Assembly: GCF_000372485.1 (NCBI RefSeq)
Contig: NZ_AQVA01000003.1
Span: 162 to 64,161, forward strand
Length of the DNA: 64,000 bases
Source of the DNA: Oenococcus oeni DSM 20252 = AWRIB129
GTDB taxonomy: Bacteria; Bacillota; Bacilli; Lactobacillales; Lactobacillaceae
Direction of reading: 5' to 3'
In this document: positions 23,147-31,690 of the stretch, one piece after another
Layout: each line of letters opens with the position of its first letter
Position numbering within the stretch: the first letter of the stretch is position 1
Notes under the pieces: generated by a model
The model's input: only the letters and a program-made list of their open reading frames with translations
Told to the model about the DNA's origin: nothing
Database searches by the model: none
Made by a program: the position numbers and the translations under genes

Positions 23147-24442
23147 ATGACGATACATTGGGGTAAATTCATTCAAAAGCGGGATATATTATCCTTGGGG
23201 GCAAGTCTGGAAGAAAAAGCTTCGATTGTTGGGCGAGTTGGTATCTTGATGCTTTCATGCGGAACCGGTGCTTGGAGGGTAAGAGAGGGCATGAACACAA
23301 TTGCCAGGAATCTTGGCATAACCTGTTCCGCGGATATTGGTTTGATTTCGATCGAGTATACGTGTTTCAGTAATAATTTAAGTTACACTCAGGTTCTCTC
23401 GCTTCCAAAAACTGGTGTCAATACGGATAAACTCGATCAGATGGAACGTTTTGTCAAAGAATTCGGAAACGATTGTTCTTCATTGACTATTCGCCAAATA
23501 CACAATAAATTGGACACAGTGCAGAGAAAAGCGGTTATTTATTCAACTTTTTCAGCAGCATTTGGAGCTGCCTTGGCATGTAGCGCCTTTATTTTTCTGT
23601 TGGGCGGTGGTTTAGTGGAAATGATTTGTTCTTTTATTGGGGCCGGTATTGGTAATTTAACCCGTAGAAAGATGATCGACCATCAGATAACGACATTGGT
23701 ATGTACGGCATCCGGAGTCGCTGTTGCATGTTTATCTTATCTTTTTATTTTCAAATTGCTTGAATTATCTTTTGCTATATCATCTCAGCATGAAGTCGGT
23801 TATATTGGAGCGATGCTTTTCGTTGTTCCTGGTTTTCCTTTTATAACAAGCATGCTTGATTTATCCAAATCGGATATGCGTTCTGGCTTGGAAAGATTAT
23901 CCTACGCTCTAATGATTACAATTGTGGCGACCCTAGTCGGATGGTTAGTCGCTTTGCTGGTTGATTTTAAACCGGGGAATTTTTTGCCACTTGGATTAAG
24001 TGTTTTAACTTTAATGCTTCTTCGAATACCGGCAAGTTTTTGTGGCGTCTATGGATTCTCCATGATGTTTAATAGTCCTTGGAAAATGGCTGCTTTATCC
24101 GGATGTATCGGAGCTGTTGCAAATACTTTAAGACTGGAATTGGTCGATCTAACGAATATACCAGCTGCGGCGGCGGCCTTTTTCGGATCTTTAGTGGCCG
24201 GTATTCTCGCTTCTTTTATTAACCGGAAAACTGGTTATCCCCGTATTAGTTTGACCGTTCCTTCAATAGTTATTATGGTTCCTGGATTATATATCTATCG
24301 AGCTGTTTATTATATTGGTCTTGATTCAATTAATGCCGGCATGTTGTGGTTAACCAAAGCTGCCCTTATAATTATGTTTCTCCCAATGGGACTTTTTGTG
24401 GCTCGTTTTCTCATGGACAAGAAGTGGCGTTATAGTGACTAA
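23147..24442 (+). CDS. Threonine/serine exporter family protein (ThrE type)
   Basis: 431 residues combining both ThrE halves in one chain. The soluble N-terminal domain of about 115 residues has the family's GVLMLSCGTGAWRVREGM-like segment (here VGILMLSCGTGAWRVREGM) and a TCFSNNLSYTQVL stretch. Ten helices follow, arranged as an N-terminal DUF1212-like block and a C-terminal block (GFPFITSMLDL; FFGSLVAGILASF; YPRISLTVPSIVIMVPG). The ATG used here has no ribosome site. A strong GGGGAGGG lies about 57-64 bases upstream, in frame with an ATT codon, so the protein may begin about 20 residues earlier. The Corynebacterium homolog exports L-threonine. Confidence 0.88.
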   Translation: MTIHWGKFIQKRDILSLGASLEEKASIVGRVGILMLSCGTGAWRVREGMNTIARNLGITCSADIGLISIEYTCFSNNLSYTQVLSLPKTGVNTDKLDQMERFVKEFGNDCSSLTIRQIHNKLDTVQRKAVIYSTFSAAFGAALACSAFIFLLGGGLVEMICSFIGAGIGNLTRRKMIDHQITTLVCTASGVAVACLSYLFIFKLLELSFAISSQHEVGYIGAMLFVVPGFPFITSMLDLSKSDMRSGLERLSYALMITIVATLVGWLVALLVDFKPGNFLPLGLSVLTLMLLRIPASFCGVYGFSMMFNSPWKMAALSGCIGAVANTLRLELVDLTNIPAAAAAFFGSLVAGILASFINRKTGYPRISLTVPSIVIMVPGLYIYRAVYYIGLDSINAGMLWLTKAALIIMFLPMGLFVARFLMDKKWRYSD

Positions 24443-24450
24443 TAAAAAAA

Positions 24451-24498
24451 TAACAGTAATAAAAAACCAGCGAAAAGGCTGGTTTTTTATTACTGTTA
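24451..24498. terminator. Long bidirectional terminator
   Basis: TAACAGTAATAAAAAACCAGC and GCTGGTTTTTTATTACTGTTA form a near-perfect stem of about 20 bp around a short GAAAAG loop. It separates the ThrE-type gene from the convergent 76-residue gene, whose stop codon is inside it. Confidence 0.9.
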
Positions 24499-24726
24499 AG
24501 CACGGTCATTACAGTTATTAGTATTTCTAACTTCTATTCTAACTGGCTTATATGCATAGATAGTATTAATTGGCACAATATAAATTTTATTTTTGATAAC
24601 CTCAATGAACAGCTCTATTTTTTTAACATACTGGTGATTAACGATTTCTTTTTTTGATAGATTAACTTTCGAACTACTTTCTTTATGAAACCTATTTAGC
24701 AATTTGATTGTATTTGTTAATTTCAT
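24496..24726 (-). CDS. Hypothetical 76-residue basic protein
   Basis: Not recognised. A clean ribosome site (AGGAGATAGAAA) stands before the ATG, which supports translation. The protein is basic and soluble: MKLTNTIKLLNRFHKESSSK, a KKEIVNHQYVKKIELFIEVI middle and an IYIVPINTIYAYKPVRIEV strand pair. This helix-plus-strands layout would suit a small nucleic-acid or protein-binding module, which is only a guess. Its stop codon lies in the terminator shared with the ThrE-type gene. Confidence 0.6.
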   Translation of the reverse strand: MKLTNTIKLLNRFHKESSSKVNLSKKEIVNHQYVKKIELFIEVIKNKIYIVPINTIYAYKPVRIEVRNTNNCNDRA

Positions 24727-24892
24727 TTTCTATCTCCTATCATCAGTTAATTGCTGATGGCAATATCATATTGTTCTTAAGTAAAACGAAGATTAAATTA
24801 TGCTAAGAAAAAGCAATATATTGAATTTAATAAGTCGGATAATTCAAGATAAACAAAGAAAGCTTTAAAAATCTCTGGAATGGTAATTCTTA

Positions 24893-25117
24893 TTAAATAT
24901 TAAGCGGATTGATATGCGTTGTATGTGCATCGGGGATAACCGTTACAATTTTATCGGTACTGAAATAAATCAAAAAATTTGCTGTATCTGTTCCGACTAA
25001 AATATCCAAGTTCTTGGGGTAACGTTCGATTTTCTTTATTTCCCGGGAACTTGAATCGGAAAAGTTAATAACAACATGATCATTTGTTTTTAATAAACTC
25101 TTTATGACATCAAACAT
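24893..25117 (-). CDS. Hypothetical 74-residue protein
   Basis: Not recognised. The start at 25117 (MFDVIKSLLKTND) is chosen because AAAGGAGGATTTTTA stands directly before it; a longer frame starting 18 bases upstream would place that ribosome site inside the gene. The sequence alternates strands (HVVINFSDSSSREIKKIERY; ANFLIYFSTDKIVTVIPDAH), suggesting a small beta-barrel such as an Sm/KOW-like or PH-like fold. No membrane segment. It stands alone. Confidence 0.65.
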   Translation of the reverse strand: MFDVIKSLLKTNDHVVINFSDSSSREIKKIERYPKNLDILVGTDTANFLIYFSTDKIVTVIPDAHTTHINPLNI

Positions 25118-25334
25118 TAAAAATCCTCCTTTCAATTATTGTACTTTAATATTGATAAGATCAGATTTACAGTATAAAAAAACGACCAATAATTTGACAA
25201 ACGAATAGGCGAATTACTGAATTATTATCAATTCATAAACGAATTTAATCTTTTTTTAGGCTACTTTATATATTGGTTTAATTAACACAACATATTATCA
25301 ATACAACAGAACTTGATACCGAAAGGTGGCAGAA

Positions 25335-25469
25335 ATGGAAATCGCATTACCTTTATATTTTTTCTTTTTAATGTTTACAAAAGTTACCATAATAGCAGCC
25401 TTAGTCTTTTTATCAACTTGTCTTGTATTTGTTTTATGGCAGTGTCTCAAAAGCCTTAAATATAAATAA
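25335..25469 (+). CDS. 44-residue single-helix membrane peptide
   Basis: A short ORF with a GGTGG ribosome site five bases before the ATG. MEIALPLYFFFLMF is followed by TIIAALVFLSTCLVFVLW, a long hydrophobic helix, and a basic tail CLKSLKYK. This size, single helix and positive C-terminus are like the membrane toxins of type I modules, but also like many small membrane regulators. A terminator hairpin follows at 25492-25515. The convergent gene on the other side of that hairpin encodes a ribbon-helix-helix protein. It was not matched to a named family by eye. Confidence 0.55.
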   Translation: MEIALPLYFFFLMFTKVTIIAALVFLSTCLVFVLWQCLKSLKYK

Positions 25470-25491
25470 TAAATTGAATATATGAACTACT

Positions 25492-25515
25492 AAAAGACTT
25501 AATTAGTCTTTTTTT
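25492..25515. terminator. Terminator shared by the membrane peptide and the RHH gene
   Basis: AAAAGACT/AGTCTTTT with a five-base loop and a T-run on the plus strand. The RHH gene's stop codon is in the loop; on the minus strand the stem is followed by only a few T. Confidence 0.7.
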
Positions 25516-25645
25516 CGTATTCTTTGGTTAGATTTTCCAACATTTTTTCTACCAATTCAGATCTTGGAATGGAAGTCTCTTTTGAAATTGTATTCAATTT
25601 TTGAACTAGGTTGTCCTCTAAAGTAAATGTAGTTTCTTGCTTCAT
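25499..25645 (-). CDS. 48-residue ribbon-helix-helix DNA-binding protein
   Basis: It starts MKQETTFTLEDNLVQKLNTI and continues SKETSIPRSELVEKMLENLT. The first eight residues are the DNA-contacting strand, followed by helix A (EDNLVQKLNTIS), the turn TSIPRSE and helix B (LVEKMLENLTKEY), a textbook CopG/MetJ fold. Proteins of this kind are antitoxins, plasmid copy-number repressors or small autoregulators. The ribosome site is weak. It is convergent with a 44-residue membrane peptide; antitoxin genes normally overlap or precede the toxin on the same strand, so a toxin-antitoxin pairing is only a possibility. Confidence 0.65.
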   Translation of the reverse strand: MKQETTFTLEDNLVQKLNTISKETSIPRSELVEKMLENLTKEYEKKTN

Positions 25646-25924
25646 GTTTCAATCATACGTCTTCTATGTTGCATCTTTGTTAATTTCGAGTTTTAATTGT
25701 TTTTCTTTCCATTATATTTTTGAAAAAATTCTGATGATTAATATTCTTGTTACAGATACTCACAATGATGACGAGAGGGAACCGATTCCAGGCTAAATTG
25801 AAAAGTACTTATCATGATAAAAAAATAAATATATTTCTTAAATAGCTTAAAGCGATCAATTATTTCGCTTGCCAATATTTTTAAAATGCTTTATAGTTTA
25901 CTTATTAAAAGTAAGGAGAAGTAA

Positions 25925-26482
25925 ATGACAATAAAAGTTGGATTGGTCGTTGGTAGTTTAAGAAAGGATTCGTATACAAGAGCGATTGCTAAACAAGCCT
26001 CTGAATTATTGCCCGATAACTATCAAGTAATCGACATTAACATTGGAAATCTTGATCTATATAATCAGGATTTGGATGATGAGGATCGTGTTCCTCAGAG
26101 CTGGAAAAATTTTCGTCAACAGATGAGCAAAGTAGATGCAGTTATCTTTGCAACCCCTGAGTATAATCGGTCAGTTCCGGGAGCCTTAAAAAATGCAATC
26201 GATGTCGGCTCGCGACCATACGGTAAAAGTATCTGGGATAAAAAACCAGCCATAATTTTAAGTGTTTCTCCCGGTTCAATCAGTGGCTTTGGTGCCAATC
26301 ATCATTTACGTCAGTCGTTGGTATTCTTAAATATGCCTGTTGTTTCTCAACCGGAAGTTTATATTGGCAATGTTACGAGTGTTCTTGATGATAATTTGAA
26401 AATCACTAATCCCGGCACACTCCATTTTTTGCAATCTGCCATGGATACTTTTGATGATTTAGTTAATCGTTTTAATGATTAA
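25925..26482 (+). CDS. NAD(P)H-dependent FMN reductase family protein
   Basis: 185-residue flavodoxin-like oxidoreductase that reduces FMN or quinone/azo compounds with NAD(P)H. GLVVGSLRKDSYTRAIAK forms the phosphate-binding loop, and TPEYNRSVPGALKNAIDVGS (near residue 80) is the flavin-binding signature of this family. AAGGAGAAGTAA precedes the ATG. A strong terminator follows, so it is monocistronic. Unlike the azoreductase and glutaredoxin-like genes at 30.5-31.6 kb, it is intact. Confidence 0.92.
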   Translation: MTIKVGLVVGSLRKDSYTRAIAKQASELLPDNYQVIDINIGNLDLYNQDLDDEDRVPQSWKNFRQQMSKVDAVIFATPEYNRSVPGALKNAIDVGSRPYGKSIWDKKPAIILSVSPGSISGFGANHHLRQSLVFLNMPVVSQPEVYIGNVTSVLDDNLKITNPGTLHFLQSAMDTFDDLVNRFND

Positions 26483-26495
26483 TTTCTTTGTAAAC

Positions 26496-26528
26496 GAACG
26501 GAATATTTGCGTATTTCGTTCTTTTTTT
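26496..26528 (+). terminator. Terminator of the FMN reductase gene
   Basis: GAACGxAATA/TATTxCGTTC is followed by seven T. A separate perfect repeat ATGCAAAAAT/ATTTTTGCAT follows immediately (26529-26555). Confidence 0.85.
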
Positions 26529-26553
26529 ATGCAAAAATTCCGAACATTTTTGC

Positions 26554-26590
26554 ATAAAAAAACTATCGGAGCTGATAACTCTAATAGTTT
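26554..26590 (-). terminator. Terminator of the DUF4811/MFS operon
   Basis: On the minus strand ACTATxAGAG pairs with CTCxxATAGT and runs into TTTTTTT, seven bases after the DUF4811 gene's stop. Confidence 0.75.
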
Positions 26591-26597
26591 CAAAATT

Positions 26598-27326
26598 CTA
26601 TTTTAATTTTGAAATAAGTTTCTTAATCATTTCGGACTGGAATTTGGCGGCTAGTTGCTTTTCCATTTTTTCCTGTTCGACTTTATTTGTTGCCAAGCTA
26701 GGATCTTTAATAACTGCCGCTTTCATTTTTTCTTCCACATAGGCGGCAGCTTCTTTTTTGACCTGTTGCTGAAATTTGGAATCAGCTAATTCTTTTTTTA
26801 ATTCTTTTGCTTGACTGGTCGATAAACGTATCCATGTTTTTGGTATTTCAAAATTGTTGACTCGTTTTACCAATTCATGACCGTTTTCGGCTATTCCGAA
26901 CCAAAATTTCGATGCGTTGGATTTATATTCCCAATAAGTTTTTGTGGTTTTCAATTTTGCTGTATTGCTGCTGATATTTTTTACTTTATTTGTTGTATAT
27001 TCATCGGCCTGAGTATGCTGGGGTGTCTTTTGTTTTAACTTTGTAGAATAGATATAAACATTTTCTTTACCGCTTGTACCAATTTTTTGATACAAAATCA
27101 AGTTCATTGAACTGCTTTGGTCGGCCGAGTAAATTTTCTTTGTACTCGTGACTGATACCTTGTGTAAACCATAATGGTCATAATAATTTGCCACAATTGC
27201 AAGCAGGGAAAGCAGGACAACGGCTCCGGAAATAAGTGTCAGCATTCTTCGGGAAATCGGGTTATCGGTATAGATGAAGCTAACGAAGAAGGCGACTGCG
27301 GAAATAACTAATAATACAAGAATCAT
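26598..27326 (-). CDS. DUF4811 domain protein
   Basis: 242 residues. Two N-terminal helices (VLLVISAVAFFVSFIYTD and LTLISGAVVLLSLLAIVANY) anchor an extracellular domain of beta character (KVSVTSTKKIYSADQSSS) and a C-terminal helical region with EAAAYVEEKMKAAV. In lactic acid bacteria this family is nearly always encoded behind a 14-helix drug exporter, as here, where its start codon overlaps the exporter's stop. It probably helps that exporter. The precise role is unknown. Confidence 0.85.
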   Translation of the reverse strand: MILVLLVISAVAFFVSFIYTDNPISRRMLTLISGAVVLLSLLAIVANYYDHYGLHKVSVTSTKKIYSADQSSSMNLILYQKIGTSGKENVYIYSTKLKQKTPQHTQADEYTTNKVKNISSNTAKLKTTKTYWEYKSNASKFWFGIAENGHELVKRVNNFEIPKTWIRLSTSQAKELKKELADSKFQQQVKKEAAAYVEEKMKAAVIKDPSLATNKVEQEKMEKQLAAKFQSEMIKKLISKLK

Positions 27327-28816
27327 TATGCTTTGCCTCCTTGAATATTTTCTTTTTCATTGTTGACAACCTGCGAATTGTCAATTTTGTTTTTCATAAA
27401 GAAGGAGATTACAAAACCGGCTAAACAAAAGATAACTGCAATCCAAAATGCCGCATGATAACCGGATATCGTCGCATCGAATGCTTTAACTTTGTATTCT
27501 AACGGGGAAGATGATAAAAGAGCTTTACCGGGCATTTGATTTTTAGTCACGTTTGATAGAACGGAAATCAAAATTGCCGTTCCGATTGAACTGGCAACCT
27601 GTCGAACCGTATTGTTAACGGCTGTACCATGCGAGATTAAATTGGTTGGCAGGGCGTTCATGCCAGCAGTTGTTGCGGGCATCATAACCATCGATATTCC
27701 AAACATACGAACACCGTATAGGAAAGTAATATAGATAACTGGTGTCTGCTTTGTGATCATGACAAAAGACAATGTTCCAGCGGTTAATAAGAATAAACCG
27801 GCGATCGACAGGCGTTTAGCGCCGATTCGATCAAAAGCGCGGCCAGTAATCGGGCTCATAACAGCCATCATTAAAGCACCTGGAAGCAGAGTTAATCCTG
27901 AATTTAAAGCACTCATGCCATGCACAATTTGCAAGTAAAGAGGCACTACCATCTCAACGCCAACCAATGCAATCATCACAACTGAACTTAAAATAGTTGC
28001 AATTGTAAATTCTTTGGAGGTGAAAACGCGTAATTGCAAAAATGGTTTTTCCATTTTTAATTGTCGCCAGACAAAGAAGGCGATTAAAATGGTTCCAATA
28101 ACTAAAGTAAAGATCACAGTTTTTGATCCCCAACCATCATCTCCAACCGATGAAAATCCATAAAGCAGGGAACCGAAACCAGCTGTTGATAAAGCAAGTG
28201 AGAGCCAATCCAATTTTGGCTTGCCGGTTTCAATAACAGGTTTCATAAAGAACAAGGCTAATACGAGAACGACAGCCATAATTGGAATAATCATTCCAAA
28301 CAAATCGCGCCATTGCCATGTGTCGATAATCCATCCTGAAAGAGTTGGACCAATCGCAGGTGCAACGCCAACGACGACGCCGGCGAGACCCATGGCTGTT
28401 CCACGCTTGTCGACTGGAAATATAGATAGCATAATGGTTTGCATAAGGGGCATTGCAACACCCACACCAAGCGCCTGCGTCAAACGACCGGCTAGAAGCA
28501 CACCATAATTTGGTGCAGCCCAAGCCATAATTGTGCCGATTTCAAAAATTCCCATTGCGCTAATATAAAGCCATTTTGAGTTAAAACGGCTTGATAGCCA
28601 AGCAGAAACCGGGATCATAATTCCGTTGACCATTAAAAAACCAGTTGTCAGCCACTGAACGGTTGAAGTTGAAATATCGAATGCCTTCATTAGAGTTGGA
28701 TAGGCGGTCGCTAAGATCGTCTGGTTCAAGACGGTACAAAAAGTACCAATAAGCAAAACAACAATCAACATTATTCGATTGTATTTTTTGCCATTACTGT
28801 CAATAGCTTCTGACAT
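27326..28816 (-). CDS. MDR family MFS transporter (DHA2, LmrB/EmrB-like)
   Basis: 496-residue, 14-helix exporter of the DHA2 family. The early motif LNQTILATAYPTLMKAFDIS and WLTTGFLMVNGIMIP are typical, motif A lies after helix 2 (SSRFNSKWLY), and motif C (GVVVGVAPAIGPTLSGWI) marks an antiporter. Related proteins export lincosamides, bile salts or dyes. It forms an operon with the DUF4811 gene. A divergent MerR-like regulator gene lies 171 bases away, so substrate-responsive control of the shared intergenic region is likely. Confidence 0.92.
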   Translation of the reverse strand: MSEAIDSNGKKYNRIMLIVVLLIGTFCTVLNQTILATAYPTLMKAFDISTSTVQWLTTGFLMVNGIMIPVSAWLSSRFNSKWLYISAMGIFEIGTIMAWAAPNYGVLLAGRLTQALGVGVAMPLMQTIMLSIFPVDKRGTAMGLAGVVVGVAPAIGPTLSGWIIDTWQWRDLFGMIIPIMAVVLVLALFFMKPVIETGKPKLDWLSLALSTAGFGSLLYGFSSVGDDGWGSKTVIFTLVIGTILIAFFVWRQLKMEKPFLQLRVFTSKEFTIATILSSVVMIALVGVEMVVPLYLQIVHGMSALNSGLTLLPGALMMAVMSPITGRAFDRIGAKRLSIAGLFLLTAGTLSFVMITKQTPVIYITFLYGVRMFGISMVMMPATTAGMNALPTNLISHGTAVNNTVRQVASSIGTAILISVLSNVTKNQMPGKALLSSSPLEYKVKAFDATISGYHAAFWIAVIFCLAGFVISFFMKNKIDNSQVVNNEKENIQGGKA

Positions 28817-28987
28817 ATTTTTTACCTTCTTTCAATAATTTTAAATTTGCGTCAAAAAACGAACTTATCCAATATAACTCTTTGACTTATTATTGTAAAC
28901 TTTTTTTAATAGTATAGTTATTAAAAATATAATAATTCTAGAAAAAGTAATAATGGTTGCGTGTTATTATATAAAAAATAGGTAAAT

Positions 28988-29452
28988 ATGAGAATGGATG
29001 AAGAATTAAAATCCCGAAAAGTTAACGAATTAGTTGATTTTCAACATATTATTCATTCGATGGTAAAAGACGATAATGTCTTGATCGGTATATCGGATCT
29101 TTCCGATGCTACAGGAGTTTCTCAAACGCAATTACGATATTGGCTGGAAAAAGTTTATTTGAAAAGCCGTGGAACTGCAAAGAAGAAGAAATTCATTTAT
29201 GGCACGGTCTTTTTTGTTCGAATGATTAAAAAATACCAAGATGAGGGCTTTACCTTAGCATCAGCTGTTGAACACACAAAAAGGCATTCAACGATGATTA
29301 AAGCTATCAAAAAAATGGTCTTTGACCGATTGGAGAACGTTCAAGAGGAAGAAAAGTCTACTTTGATTGATCTTGGTGTTTTTGATCCTCAGGAAAATAA
29401 ACATTTATTTGCCAGCGTTACCGAAAACGGTACTAAATTTGAGCTGCATTAA
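28988..29452 (+). CDS. MerR-like transcriptional regulator
   Basis: 154 residues. After an N-terminal helix, VLIGISDLSDATGVSQTQLR forms the MerR winged-helix start; YWLEKVYLKSR with KKKKFIYG (the wing) and a second helix YQDEGFTLASAVEHTKRHST complete the domain. The C-terminal 45 residues are short and have no cysteine or metal motif, so the effector is probably organic or absent. It is divergent from the MDR exporter, the usual place for a local regulator. Downstream, AATCGTCTTT/AAAGACGATT (29473-29523, long loop) may act as a weak terminator. Confidence 0.82.
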   Translation: MRMDEELKSRKVNELVDFQHIIHSMVKDDNVLIGISDLSDATGVSQTQLRYWLEKVYLKSRGTAKKKKFIYGTVFFVRMIKKYQDEGFTLASAVEHTKRHSTMIKAIKKMVFDRLENVQEEEKSTLIDLGVFDPQENKHLFASVTENGTKFELH

Positions 29453-29644
29453 GAAAGGATAATTATTCTTATAATCGTCTTTTTTATTTGCCTTGTTTTC
29501 TTGCGAACCTTGTAAAGACGATTGATATGGCATATCGAAATATATTGATTTTTTTAAAGAAAGTTAAGAATGTTTTTATTACTTTGCGAATTATTGCAAA
29601 TATTTTGTTGGTATTATGAGATATTTGTTTTAGGGGGTTAAAAT

Positions 29645-30499
29645 ATGAAAGTTGCGATTGTTTCCGACAGCCATGGAAACGCTACTGCTTTGACTAGCGT
29701 GATTAAAGACGCACAAAAGAATCACGCCGACCAGTTTTGGTCTCTTGGTGATATTGCTTTGACTGGACCTGGTTCCGAAGCTTGTTATAGGCTCTTAGAC
29801 CAAATAAATACAACACACTTTCTCAGGGGCAACTGGGAAGATATTTATGGACAGGTTAGAGAAAAAGATCTTGTTAATCTTGAAGACCCGGAAGATATTG
29901 CTGCTGTGATGCAGGTTAGGTTCGATGAATTGCATTTTTCAGCAGATATTAGAAAACAAATTGCCGGTCTTCCTTTTAAACAAGAATTTTCGTTTGAAGG
30001 AATTAAATTTGCTTTATATCATAATAGTCCCGATTCTGATCACGGCCATCAAATGCTTCCGACCAATCGACAGGAAAACTTCGATCTTTTTTCTAAAGAT
30101 ACAAATGCAGACATAATCATTTATGCTCATGTTCATCAGCAGTTGCTTAGATATACGGATAGCGGACAGATGATTTTAAATCCTGGATCTGTTGGAGAAC
30201 CATGGGCCGTTTCATCTAATTTATTGCTTAATCGACGAGCAAATTATCTCTTAATGGATGTCGATAATGGCGGAATATCCAACCTCGAATTTAAGCATAT
30301 TGGATATAATCTGGAAAAGGAAATTGATTTGGCTTACTCGCGCGATTTACCATATGCTAACCTTTATGAACGATTGATTAAAACTGGTAAGGGATTCACC
30401 CACGACGATCAGTCCTTAATTATCGAAAACAAAAAACATGGTTATCGTTCTTTAGCAGAGGAATTTATAAGTCAAATAAATTCTTCTACTCATGATTAG
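29645..30499 (+). CDS. Calcineurin-like metallophosphoesterase
   Basis: 284 residues with the metal-binding motifs of this superfamily in order: VSDSHGNATAL at residues 7-17, WSLGDIALTGPG near 35-46, FLRGNWED near 61 (usual GNHD replaced by GNWE), and YAHVHQQLLRY near 163-173. The family includes phosphodiesterases acting on nucleotides or phosphoproteins; YfcE/MJ0936-type and PrpE-like relatives are candidates. The ribosome site TAGGGGGTT precedes the ATG. The substrate is unknown. A broken glutaredoxin-like gene follows after 61 bases in the same direction and could share the transcript, ending at the terminator at 30791. Confidence 0.88.
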   Translation: MKVAIVSDSHGNATALTSVIKDAQKNHADQFWSLGDIALTGPGSEACYRLLDQINTTHFLRGNWEDIYGQVREKDLVNLEDPEDIAAVMQVRFDELHFSADIRKQIAGLPFKQEFSFEGIKFALYHNSPDSDHGHQMLPTNRQENFDLFSKDTNADIIIYAHVHQQLLRYTDSGQMILNPGSVGEPWAVSSNLLLNRRANYLLMDVDNGGISNLEFKHIGYNLEKEIDLAYSRDLPYANLYERLIKTGKGFTHDDQSLIIENKKHGYRSLAEEFISQINSSTHD

Positions 30500-30560
30500 T
30501 TTTTAAAAAGTATCAATTTACCGGATTCGTGTTATTTATCGGATAGAGGGGAGAATTGAA

Positions 30561-30782
30561 ATGATAAAAATATATACAAGAGATGATTGCCCTCAATGTT
30601 ATATGACAAAAAAATGGCTAGATAATCATCAACTTGAATACACGGAAATCAATATTAGTCGAGACAAAAAATATATTGACTATCTAAAAGCAAAAGGTGC
30701 TCAACAAACTCCTTAGGTTGTAACCGATCGAGAAAATTGGTCTGGTTTTAGGCCAAACAAATTAATTATGTTAATTAGATAG
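30561..30782 (+). pseudogene. NrdH-like glutaredoxin, interrupted by an in-frame TAG
   Basis: A 74-codon gene with a strong AGGGGAGA ribosome site. MIKIYTRDDCPQCYMTKKWL contains the CPQC redox site (NrdH has CxQC), and the downstream part reads KGAQQTP-TAG-VVTDRENWSGFRPNKL. The cis-proline box TP.VV and the SGFRP end are exact NrdH features on either side of the stop at 30714-30716. NrdH reduces class Ib ribonucleotide reductase. The truncated 51-residue product keeps the active site but loses the C-terminal strand and helix, so it is probably non-functional. A second NrdH elsewhere in the genome would be expected. Confidence 0.85.
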
Positions 30783-30790
30783 CTTAATCA

Positions 30791-30823
30791 AAAAGCCGTT
30801 CCTAGCGAACGGCTTTTGTTTTT
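30791..30823 (+). terminator. Terminator after the glutaredoxin-like gene
   Basis: AAAAGCCGTTC/GAACGGCTTTT around CTAGC is followed by GTTTTT. Strong 11-bp stem, nine bases beyond the original stop codon. Confidence 0.9.
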
Positions 30824-30927
30824 AAATCATTTTCTTTTAAGATTATTGGATTTGTTTCTGACTGCTTCTACTTCGCTTTTTTGCTGGATGATTATCCTGT
30901 TATAAGTTTAGAAGTTGCAATATAAAA

Positions 30928-31563
30928 TTAGAAAACTTTGGCACTTTCCATAGCTTTAAGAGATGCTTCATTCAACATCTTTTCTGCTTGATCAGGGAAA
31001 TTGTCAACTCCTTCAAGTAGAACCGATTGATAATCATTTATCCCGAATAACTTCATAATTGCTCGGAGATAAAGATCACCTATATCTTGGTCCTCATTAT
31101 CTTTGCCTTGATAAATGCCACCGGTTGATTGAATATGAAAGGCTTTTTTATTTTTCAACAAACCAATCGGACCCTTTTCGGTGTATTTAAAAGTTTTTCC
31201 AACGATAGCGACGACATCGAAATATTGTTTTAGTTCTGCCGGAAGAAAAAGATTGTACATGGGATTAATAAAGACGTATTTGTCATTTTCCAAAAATTCA
31301 TCCAGCCATTCGACGTGACCCTTCATTAATTGCTGTTGATCCTTCGGGAGATCAAAAAAATCTTTGCCGAATTTAAATTTTTTCCAAATATCAAAATTTT
31401 CGTTATTAATCAAAGGTACTTTATCAGCGTAAACGTCCCTGATTGTGACTTGATCATCCGGATGGGATTTCTTATATGATTCGATGAAAACTTTACCTAT
31501 TTATAAAGACTTTGATGAATCAATACTTTTTGGATGGGCTTTAACAACTAAAACTTTATTCAT
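30928..31563 (-). pseudogene. FMN-dependent NADH-azoreductase, interrupted by an in-frame TAA
   Basis: The complete frame runs 211 residues from ATG at 31563 (MNKVLVVKAHPKSIDSSKSL) to KAMESAKVF. Codon 21 (31501-31503) is TAA, where the family has an aromatic or similar residue before the first helix (SL-x-IGKVFIESYKKS). The rest is well conserved: FINPMYNLFLPAELKQYFD and the flavin-binding STGGIYQG. AzoR enzymes reduce azo dyes and quinones with NADH. An internal TTG at 31413 could restart translation, but that product would lack the flavin phosphate loop. Confidence 0.85.
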
Positions 31564-31690
31564 GAAGTTTTCCTTATCTTGTATTATTTTTTGTAACAAC
31601 TAAGTTTAAAACAAAACAAACCGAAATTTCAATTAGACGAAAATAAAATATTTCTAATAATTTAGGACAAATATAGTTGATAATAAAGAT

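Noticed and set aside
28221-28523. Long open frames on both strands across the MDR exporter gene
   Set aside because: They are frame shadows of a codon-biased membrane protein gene; the exporter frame has all family motifs and a proper operon position.
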